Assembly (NCBI GenBank): GCA_964344655.1
Contig: CAYFOF010000001.1
Coordinates: 124,001-188,000, forward strand
Origin: JABJPM01 sp964344655
GTDB lineage: Archaea > Nanobdellota > Nanobdellia > SCGC-AAA011-G17 > PNOQ01
DNA: 64,000 bases
Direction: 5' to 3'
Part shown: positions 57,611 through 64,000 of the stretch, piece by piece
Numbering within the stretch: position 1 is the stretch's first letter
How the letters are laid out: each line of letters begins with the position of its first letter
Made by a program: the position numbers and the translations under genes
The notes under the pieces: generated by a model
What the model saw: the letters and a program-made list of their open reading frames with translations, nothing else
What the model was told of the DNA's origin: nothing
The model's database searches: none

Positions 57611-59305
57611 ATGAAAAGAGGGATTTTTATAGGGTTATTGTTGTTGGTTGTGTTTAGTTCTAATGTTTATGGTGCTAATGAGACTGGATTGTTAGATGGA
57701 TTTAATTGGTTAGAAGAGGAAATGAGACAAACTAATTGGGGTACAAATGTTGAACAATTATCTTGGTCTATTTTAGCTTTAAGAAATGCAGGGTATGATG
57801 TTTCTGCTGGTGTTGATAAATTAAAAGATTTAAGACAAGTTGATCATTGGGAAGATGGAGACGTTAAAAAAAGTGCTCTGGCTACTTTAGCATTGTATAA
57901 ATCTGGTGAAAATGTTGATGTTGAAATTGAATGGTTGAAAAATAAACAGGAAAAAAATTTAAGAAGTGGTTCTTGGTTTATTCAATTTTTAACTTCTGGG
58001 AATGATGTTGAATGTCATTTGTATTATGATGATCAAGATAAATTATTTTTAATAAATGATTCAGAAATTATTGCGGGTTCTAGTTGCGATGTTGGAGAAA
58101 ATTGGGTTAATTTTGAGAGCTGTGTTCAAGAGACTGCTGGAGTTTATGAAGATATGAGTGTTGATTGTGATAGTAGTGTTGATGCTTCTTTATTGTATAA
58201 TCGTGGAACTGAATATTATATTGTTGATCAAGTTGAACCTTTAGAAATAGAAAATGGTTGTTTCTTTAGGAGAAATAGTTGTAATTGCGATGCTACTCAA
58301 TATGCTTCTTGGGTATTAGATAAGACTGGAGATAGTTTTTATACTAAACCTTATTTGAGATCTGAATGTAATGATGAAGTAAGTGGTAATGCATTTTTGT
58401 ATATGTTAACTGGATCTAGAGTTTATTCTGATTATTTAGATGAAAGTATGAGTAATAATGATGGTTCTTGGGAAGGAAATGAAGAATTGACAGCATTATC
58501 TATAATTGCTTTAAGAGATGGAAGTAGTGTTTCCTTAACTACTTCTAAAAATTGGTTGGAATCTAGACAGAGAGAAGATGATGGGTCTTGGAGTGGAGAT
58601 GTAAAGACTACTGCAATGGTTCTTTATGCTCTAACTAATGAAGCAAGTACAATCACAAATCAAAGTACAAATATTGCTTCTTGTTATAATGGGGTTGTAG
58701 ATGTTGGAGAGGAATGTGATGGTTCTGATCTTGTTTGTGGTGAAGGAAAAATATGTGAAGCATGTAGTTGCGTAAGTTTGCCAGAATGTGAGTTTGATAG
58801 TGAATGTGACGATGGGGATGTTTGTATTAGTGGAGTTTGTGTGTTAGACACTGGTTGTGATGTAGATGATGATTGTGGTTTGGGATATTATTGTACTTCT
58901 GCAAATGTTTGTGAAAGAGAATCTGTTGATGATGAGTGTGATTTTAACTCTGATTGTCCATCTGATCAAGAATGTATCGGTGGAAGGTGTATTACTATTG
59001 ATGATGAAGGTGGAAGTTTTGTAACTTGGTTAATAATAATTGTTATTGTACTTTTGGGTGCTGCTGGAGGGTATTTTGTATATAAACAATACTTTTCAAA
59101 AAGAAAGAAAAAACCGGTTTCGCCTAGTGGTCCTGCTAAATCTTTTTCATTTGGTAAAAAGCCAGCAAATTATCCTGTAACTAGACAAAGGGTTCCTGCT
59201 TCTGGTGCAGGAAGAGTGCAAGGAAAAGATGTTAGAGGAGATAGGATCGAAAGGCAATTGGATAGATCACTGAAAAAAGCTAAAGATCTTCTAAGGAAAA
59301 AGTGA
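57611..59305 (+). CDS. secreted alpha-toroid repeat protein with Cys-rich tail and membrane anchor
   Basis: 564 residues. Signal peptide (FIGLLLLVVFSSNVYG), then two blocks of prenyltransferase/squalene-cyclase-like repeats (about 30-125 and 275-345; SWSILALRNAGYDV, ALATLALYKSG, TTAMVLYALTNE) with a Cys-bearing insertion between. A Cys-rich region (about 360-465; CDGSDLVC, DSECDDGDVCISGVC, DDDCGLGYYC, NSDCPSDQECIGGRC) and a helix (about 473-493) follow, then a basic tail. No DxDD cyclase motif, so probably structural or binding, as in gliding or adhesion proteins. Confidence 0.72.
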   Translation: MKRGIFIGLLLLVVFSSNVYGANETGLLDGFNWLEEEMRQTNWGTNVEQLSWSILALRNAGYDVSAGVDKLKDLRQVDHWEDGDVKKSALATLALYKSGENVDVEIEWLKNKQEKNLRSGSWFIQFLTSGNDVECHLYYDDQDKLFLINDSEIIAGSSCDVGENWVNFESCVQETAGVYEDMSVDCDSSVDASLLYNRGTEYYIVDQVEPLEIENGCFFRRNSCNCDATQYASWVLDKTGDSFYTKPYLRSECNDEVSGNAFLYMLTGSRVYSDYLDESMSNNDGSWEGNEELTALSIIALRDGSSVSLTTSKNWLESRQREDDGSWSGDVKTTAMVLYALTNEASTITNQSTNIASCYNGVVDVGEECDGSDLVCGEGKICEACSCVSLPECEFDSECDDGDVCISGVCVLDTGCDVDDDCGLGYYCTSANVCERESVDDECDFNSDCPSDQECIGGRCITIDDEGGSFVTWLIIIVIVLLGAAGGYFVYKQYFSKRKKKPVSPSGPAKSFSFGKKPANYPVTRQRVPASGAGRVQGKDVRGDRIERQLDRSLKKAKDLLRKK

Positions 59306-60489
59306 AAAAATATTTATTTTTTATATTTTTATTAGTTATTGGAAGTGTTAGTGGATTTTCTTTAGACTACTCATTTTCGGATTTGGAGTATTCAAATGGA
59401 GAAACGGTACAATTAGAAGTTTCTGTTGATGGTATTTTGGAGGAAGATTTGAAAAATGATGATTTAGAAATTTCTTGTTCTGAAAGATTTGTTCCGAATT
59501 TGTTTAAAATTGATGATTCTATGTATTATGTTTATTTTAATTTAGAAGATTCTTCTGTTGGTGAATGTGTTTTATCTTTTAATGATATTATTTATTATGA
59601 AGAAGGGTTTTTGAAGCAAAGTAATTTTGAAACCAATTTTAGTGTTGTTGAAGGGAATTATTCTACTATTTTTGTAGATCCTGCAGGAATTGTATTTAAT
59701 GATTTTAATTTACAAAGTTTTATTCCTGTAAACCTGTTTAACCCAAATGATGAAATTATTAATGCAGGAATTTCTTCAGATTTAGGTTTTGTTGAAGTTG
59801 TTGAAGTTGTAGAAATTGATCCTGAAGAGTTTGTGGGTGTTGAATTGTATTTTAGTGAATTTACTTATAATAATGAAGAATTTGGAAAAATATTTTTAGA
59901 GTTTAATGGAAATAATTTTGAAATCCCTATTTGGATTAATGTAGAAAATGTTGATGTTCCAATAATAGAAGATAATGTTACACCATCTATTCAACCAGAA
60001 ATAGAAGTTTTACAGGGCTTGGAAGGATTTAATTTAGTTATTTCTAAGTCTGAAGATAAGTCTGGATATGTTTTAATTCAGAATAATGGAATAAATTTGA
60101 ATTTAGTTGAATTCGAATTAGAAGGGGATGTTATGGATATTATTGATTTACAAGACGAAAGGTTAGAAAATTTCAATTCAGGTGATAAATTTAGAGAATA
60201 TATTTATGTTAACCAAGAAAAAAATGCAGAAATTGGGATGTATGAAGGAAATTTAATAATTAAATATCTTGGAGAATCTATTGAACTTCCGATTTCTATT
60301 GAAGTTAGTGAAGTTGTTAGTAATCAAACTGTTAATGTTAATGACACTGTTATTCCTAGCGATAATGAAAGTAGTGGAATTAATATTTGGATTATTGTTT
60401 TGGTGATATTTGTTTTATTGGGTGTTGTTTTATTTTTACTATATAAGAAAAAAACTAGGAAATCTGAGGATTTCCTGAAGAATGTTTAG
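59302..60489 (+). CDS. secreted membrane-anchored beta-sandwich protein
   Basis: 395 residues. GTG start overlapping the previous stop. Signal peptide (YLFFIFLLVIGSVSG), Ig-like domains (FSDLEYSNGETVQLEVSVDG; NVFVDPAGIVFND-like stretch; EVLQGLEGFNLVIS), C-terminal helix (IWIIVLVIFVLLGVVLFLLY) and KKKTRKS. Same overall shape as the GISPP/GVSPAR proteins but without that opening motif. Likely a surface partner of the toroid protein, being translationally coupled to it. Confidence 0.62.
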   Translation: MKKYLFFIFLLVIGSVSGFSLDYSFSDLEYSNGETVQLEVSVDGILEEDLKNDDLEISCSERFVPNLFKIDDSMYYVYFNLEDSSVGECVLSFNDIIYYEEGFLKQSNFETNFSVVEGNYSTIFVDPAGIVFNDFNLQSFIPVNLFNPNDEIINAGISSDLGFVEVVEVVEIDPEEFVGVELYFSEFTYNNEEFGKIFLEFNGNNFEIPIWINVENVDVPIIEDNVTPSIQPEIEVLQGLEGFNLVISKSEDKSGYVLIQNNGINLNLVEFELEGDVMDIIDLQDERLENFNSGDKFREYIYVNQEKNAEIGMYEGNLIIKYLGESIELPISIEVSEVVSNQTVNVNDTVIPSDNESSGINIWIIVLVIFVLLGVVLFLLYKKKTRKSEDFLKNV

Positions 60490-60910
60490 CTGCAGCTTCT
60501 TGTATTTTCTTTTTTAGTGCAGCGTATTCCATTATTATTTTTGATTGATGGTGTAATCTTGCAAGAATATCGTTTAAACTATTATTTACATCTTGTGAAT
60601 CCATCTTTAATTCTAATGGTTCTATAATTTCTACAGAAGAAGGCATAAATTCAAAACAGAAATTTGTTAATGTGTCGAAATTATTGAATTTTATTTCAAA
60701 TTCTGTAAATGTTGAAAATACTTTTACTTTTTCATCTTTTTTTGAAGGATGAGGAAATTCAGATTCTTTTGGTTCTGATGTTTCTTTTTTTATTAGATCA
60801 TAATCTTTATTTTCTTCAATAAGACTACATACTTTGTCCATAGTTTCTTTTACATGTTCAACTGGTGCGCCTACGATTTCTATTATTGCATTTGCTGTTA
60901 TTTTTTCCAT
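60455..60910 (-). CDS. small protein of unknown function (151 aa)
   Basis: N-terminal alpha/beta part (ITANAIIEIVGAPVEHVKET, MDKVCSLIEE), a middle beta segment (FSTFTEFEIKFNNFDTLTNF, CFEFMPSSVEIIEP) and a C-terminal coiled coil (about 105-150). The first part resembles an ACT- or ferredoxin-like fold. No signal peptide, so cytosolic. Start overlaps the lamin-tail gene's stop; the tail overlaps the convergent gene by 35 bases. Looks like a conserved lineage protein, not recognised. Confidence 0.55.
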   Translation of the reverse strand: MEKITANAIIEIVGAPVEHVKETMDKVCSLIEENKDYDLIKKETSEPKESEFPHPSKKDEKVKVFSTFTEFEIKFNNFDTLTNFCFEFMPSSVEIIEPLELKMDSQDVNNSLNDILARLHHQSKIIMEYAALKKKIQEAAAKHSSGNPQIS

Positions 60911-62319
60911 TTTTCTGTTATTATGTGTATTGTTAAAAGTACAAGTATTAACGCAAAAAAGTAAATTCCACTTTTGGAAGTTTTTTTGCCTTTTGACTCA
61001 TAAATTATTTCATTTGGTTGAGATTCTGAATTTATAACTGTTTCGAAATTTATTTCTTCCATGTAATTAACTAAATTTTCTTCAGTGCACGTTTGTTTTT
61101 CACATAGATTTTGAGTTATTCCTTTTATTTCGAATGATTCAGTATCTTTTTCATCTAAACCTTCTACTACTAGTTCGTATTTTCCTTCTTTTTCTTTCAG
61201 ATTGCAGTTTGGGAAAATTTGTATTGGAATTGTTATTGTGTTATCTGAGAATTTTTGATTTATGTTGAATGAAGTTGTTTTGCTAATCTTTTTATTATTT
61301 CTATGGATGTATGCTTTTATACTTTCTTTAGTTTCATCTCCTTTGTAGATATTTACTTTTATTCTTAGATTATCTCCAAATTTTGCTTTATTATCTGTTC
61401 CTAAATAAATATTTTTTATTTCTATCTTTGATTCTTTGCCTTCATCTTCGTCAGTTGGATTTGCCTCTCCTGGAGAAGGTTTTGTTTGGTGCCATACATT
61501 ATTTATTTTTGACCATGAGTTCCCTTCTCTTGAATCTGTATATGTTATCTTTTCAATTTCAACTTCTTCTGGAGTTAGTAGTTTTATTTCTTCTAGTCCA
61601 TCATTGTTTAGAAATCCAGATTTATTGTTTGCATATATTATTAGGTAACTATTTGGCTGGATTATTTGTTCGTATGTTGTTGTGTCGGAGACTATTAGTT
61701 TATGATTTGCTTTGTCTTTTAGCATTATTCCAGTTAAATCTAGTTCTAAATTCCCATAGTTGAATAATTCTATCCATTCTCCATCTGGCATTGGAGATGC
61801 ATCATTTCCTTCTGGATCTGGAAGAAACTCTGTTATTTGGATTGTGTATTCATTTAATTGAATATTCTCATTTGAATATCCGGGGGTTTTTGTACACTCT
61901 TGCCATATTTGATTTATTTTGCATAATGATTTTCCATTATTGCTTGCGCCCCACTGTTCGTAATAATGTACTGCATCTAAAAGTTCTGTGTTGTTATATA
62001 TGGAAATTAAATCTTCATCATTGTTTAAATTGTTTCCAATTGTTGCTCCAACAGTGTATATTGTTGCGTTTATATTTGTGTGGTTGAAATTTTCTTCTAC
62101 AATTAAAGAGTAATTTGAATTAGTTTGTTTTATTAGTGTTAGAGTATCTTCCGAATATGAATCTTTTATTGTGTAGTTTTCTAGGTTTAGATCTGTATAA
62201 ATTTCTAGGTATTCTTTGTTGTTATCAGAACCTTCTGGATTATACATTATTTCAGTGATTTCTAGAAATGCACTTGTTGATGGAATTATTAAAAGGAACA
62301 ATAATAAAATTATTTTCAT
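60898..62319 (-). CDS. secreted lamin-tail-domain protein, membrane-anchored
   Basis: 473 residues. Signal peptide (IILLLFLLIIPSTSA), two lamin-tail (LTD) domains: FLEITEIMYNPEGSDNNKEY and IQITEFLPDPEGNDASPMPD followed by GEWIELFNYGNLELDL, each with the late KINxxWxxxxxxPG (SLCKINQIWQ; SWSKINNVWHQTKPSPG). An Ig-like region (about 300-395) and a C-terminal helix (IYFFALILVLLTIHII) follow. LTDs bind DNA, lipids or proteins in other settings; in prokaryotes they mark secreted nucleases and surface proteins. No catalytic domain here. Confidence 0.82.
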   Translation of the reverse strand: MKIILLLFLLIIPSTSAFLEITEIMYNPEGSDNNKEYLEIYTDLNLENYTIKDSYSEDTLTLIKQTNSNYSLIVEENFNHTNINATIYTVGATIGNNLNNDEDLISIYNNTELLDAVHYYEQWGASNNGKSLCKINQIWQECTKTPGYSNENIQLNEYTIQITEFLPDPEGNDASPMPDGEWIELFNYGNLELDLTGIMLKDKANHKLIVSDTTTYEQIIQPNSYLIIYANNKSGFLNNDGLEEIKLLTPEEVEIEKITYTDSREGNSWSKINNVWHQTKPSPGEANPTDEDEGKESKIEIKNIYLGTDNKAKFGDNLRIKVNIYKGDETKESIKAYIHRNNKKISKTTSFNINQKFSDNTITIPIQIFPNCNLKEKEGKYELVVEGLDEKDTESFEIKGITQNLCEKQTCTEENLVNYMEEINFETVINSESQPNEIIYESKGKKTSKSGIYFFALILVLLTIHIITEKWKK

Positions 62320-62350
62320 TAAATGGGGAATTAGGGTGTTTTTATAAGAT
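62320..62350 (-). promoter_or_regulatory. leaderless promoter with AATTCCCCATTT element
   Basis: On the minus strand: CTTATAAAAA centred about 25 nt before the ATG at 62319, then AATTCCCCATTTA running into ATGAAA; matches the element before 46543. Confidence 0.5.
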
Positions 62351-64000
62351 TATGCCTTCTTTTTTCTTCTTTTCCTTTTTTTCTTTCTTATAATGGAGAA
62401 AATTAGTAAAAATAAGAGTATAGAAACTACGAATGGCCCGAAATGTTTTATTAGTTTGATGTAATATTCATTAAATTCTTCAGTCGTTTTATCTACAAGG
62501 TCTTTAAATTCTTTAATTGGGGTTTCTTCTTCTATTGGAATCTCTTTCTCCTCTGTCGCTTTTTGTATAACTTCATTTATTGATTTAATGTATATATCTG
62601 CCTTGGTTCCAATTATTTTTTCAACTTTTACTAATAAATCATATGTTTTTCCATCTAAATCGATATCGACTTTCCATTCTTCTCCTTCAGTCATATTTTT
62701 TGATTGTTTTTCTGAAGAAACAGAAACTTCCACTATCTTTCTTTCTCTGTATATGTTTTCTATTTTTAATTCATGTTTTTCATTGTTAATATCAAATTCC
62801 AATCTTTGGTTTTCAGACATTGTTCTTTCAAAACCTTCTTCGACTGAATTATCTCTTACTGAATAACTGTTGGATCCTGAAGATGATGTATCTTCTGTGG
62901 CAGTGGGTGTTGCTGTAAGAGAGAAATTTATGTTTTTGTTTTCGGTTAAATTTATTAGAGTAGTATTTGTTTGATATCCAGATGCTTGTGCAGTTATTGT
63001 ATAATTTGAATAGTTTGTTTTTGTCCCACCAGTGTTTATATAGTCTAACAATGTTTGGCGAGGGATACTATCGTTTGTAAGGTCTGAATAAATCACTCCG
63101 TCAGTAGAGTTTTTTATTGTTATGTTTGTGTTCAATACGCCCGTTGCAATGTCTAAATACCATTTTCTGGAGTAGGAAGAAATATTCTCGGAATCAACAA
63201 ATTCTGTTCCATCAAATGTAACATTTATTAGGGTATTTCCTGTTGAATTTCCAGATAGATGTAAATTCCCGCCGACTGTTGTATCTTGAATTGTGTTGTT
63301 AAATGCTCCAGTTCCTTCGGGTCCGAGAACTAAATCCCATCTAAATATTAAATCTCCCGTAACATTATTGCTATAAAAATTTTCTCCCATTACATTATCG
63401 TGCAATATTAAATCTCCGATTATGGTATTATTATATGCAGTGTTATTATATGTATCGTGAAGTGAATAAAATATTCCTCCTTTCATTGTATTATTATACA
63501 TTGTGTTGTTGAATGCACCCCATTCAAATAAAAATCCAAAGTCCATATCTTCCATTGTATTGCCATGAACGGTTACATTTGTAGAATTTCCAGTAAGCAT
63601 TATCCCATGTGCTGCAGCTACTGTACTATTTCCTGTGTTGTCATAAATGAATCCATCTGAAGTGTTTTTAGATACGGAGATACAATAATATGTTGCATTG
63701 CAAGTGTTGTTAAATACATTAAAATCTTCTGTAAAGTAAACATCCATTGCATTGTTAAGAAGATCTTCTTCTAGATAATTATTAAAAATATTGACATTAT
63801 ATGTTTTTTCTGTAACGTTGTGTCCTGTTTTTAGATAAGATGTGTAAAGATTATTATTTGAAAAGTTAGTATTGTTTGCACCTTTTAATGTAATTGATAC
63901 GTTGTAAAGATTATTTCCATCGTAAGTAGAGTTGTAGTGTTCTGAATCCATTAATAAATTAAAAAATACATTGTTGTTTATGTTTGCATTGTAGTTGTCC
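62350..64000 (-). CDS. secreted parallel beta-helix surface protein (5' end off window)
   Basis: The frame is open to the right edge, so the N-terminus is missing; an internal ATG at 63951 is not a start, since in-frame codons continue upstream (DNYNANINNN). At least 550 residues. The first part is an Asn-rich right-handed beta-helix (NTMKGGIFYSLHDTYNNT, NTIIGDLIL), then a Thr/Ser linker, a beta domain (about 405-460 of the visible part), a membrane helix (FVVSILLFLLIFSII) and a Lys/Arg-rich tail. Similar in kind to the giant protein but anchored at its C-terminus. Probable adhesin. Confidence 0.78.
   Translation of the reverse strand, partial: DNYNANINNNVFFNLLMDSEHYNSTYDGNNLYNVSITLKGANNTNFSNNNLYTSYLKTGHNVTEKTYNVNIFNNYLEEDLLNNAMDVYFTEDFNVFNNTCNATYYCISVSKNTSDGFIYDNTGNSTVAAAHGIMLTGNSTNVTVHGNTMEDMDFGFLFEWGAFNNTMYNNTMKGGIFYSLHDTYNNTAYNNTIIGDLILHDNVMGENFYSNNVTGDLIFRWDLVLGPEGTGAFNNTIQDTTVGGNLHLSGNSTGNTLINVTFDGTEFVDSENISSYSRKWYLDIATGVLNTNITIKNSTDGVIYSDLTNDSIPRQTLLDYINTGGTKTNYSNYTITAQASGYQTNTTLINLTENKNINFSLTATPTATEDTSSSGSNSYSVRDNSVEEGFERTMSENQRLEFDINNEKHELKIENIYRERKIVEVSVSSEKQSKNMTEGEEWKVDIDLDGKTYDLLVKVEKIIGTKADIYIKSINEVIQKATEEKEIPIEEETPIKEFKDLVDKTTEEFNEYYIKLIKHFGPFVVSILLFLLIFSIIRKKKRKRRKKKA

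Noticed and set aside
63951..64000. Start of the right-edge beta-helix gene at the ATG at 63951
   Set aside because: In-frame codons continue to the edge with the same Asn-rich pattern, so the ATG is internal.

Overview
The window is a gene-dense, AT-rich (roughly 30% G+C by eye) archaeal chromosome segment. Archaeal hallmarks are PolD (DP1 and DP2), an Orc1/Cdc6 fragment, the proteasomal ATPase PAN, Hef, RadA, RPA, GINS, aIF2-alpha, Nop10, S27e, L44e, aEF1-beta, RNase Z and the tRNA-splicing endonuclease. Short genes, extreme compaction and many conserved small membrane proteins suggest a DPANN lineage of the Woesearchaeota/Pacearchaeota type; that placement is inference from gene style, not from a marker tree. 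No tRNA, rRNA, CRISPR array, IS element or intein was found. No gene-free stretch exceeds about 100 bases. A 10-N scaffold gap lies at 35538-35547.

Layout. 1-5174: replication operon (orc1 end, polB/DP1, polC/DP2). 5171-13448: membrane permease, OB-fold protein, PAN operon, M64-like peptidase, Hef, a degenerate M50-type membrane protein and a TraB protein. 13514-25735: a PRC-barrel gene, then a type IV pilus/archaellum-like locus: three paralogous membrane proteins, two coiled-coil proteins, a secretion ATPase, a 711-residue membrane platform, and a run of small proteins, most with class III (KKG-type) prepilin signals. The matching prepilin peptidase is at 31051-31920. 25791-31059: RPA, cyclophilin, RadA, thymidine kinase, Zn-ribbon protein, aEF1-beta. 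31971-36992: secreted and membrane proteins, including a tandem family of related lipoproteins broken by the gap. 37025-39595: uracil-DNA glycosylase and the Nop10/aIF2-alpha/S27e/L44e/GINS operon. 39684-46543: frameshifted phosphoesterase, nucleotidyltransferase-like protein, TrmB regulator, histidine phosphatase, the divergent rnz/endA pair, a wHTH protein and a secreted PLC/S1-P1-like protein. 46616-64000: a cell-surface region with duplicated small beta-sandwich proteins, a 1763-residue beta-helix adhesin, membrane-anchored Ig-like partners, a toroid/Cys-rich protein, a lamin-tail protein and a second beta-helix protein running off the right edge.

How the parts may work together. The ATPase, platform, prepilins and peptidase are enough for a pilus-like machine that is not a standard archaellum, because no ArlH or ArlF/G homologue was recognised. 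The surface region contains a repeated pairing: a gene encoding a domain that ends in an AGxKSGTxxF-like strand is followed directly or nearby by a membrane-anchored protein starting GISPP or GVSPAR. This looks like a secreted-domain/partner system. Promoters are strikingly regular: in most first genes the TATA core is 25-29 nt before the ATG (leaderless), three divergent pairs share a single TATA core placed exactly or almost exactly in the middle of a 50-51 nt gap, and 10 of 11 convergent pairs overlap at their 3' ends.
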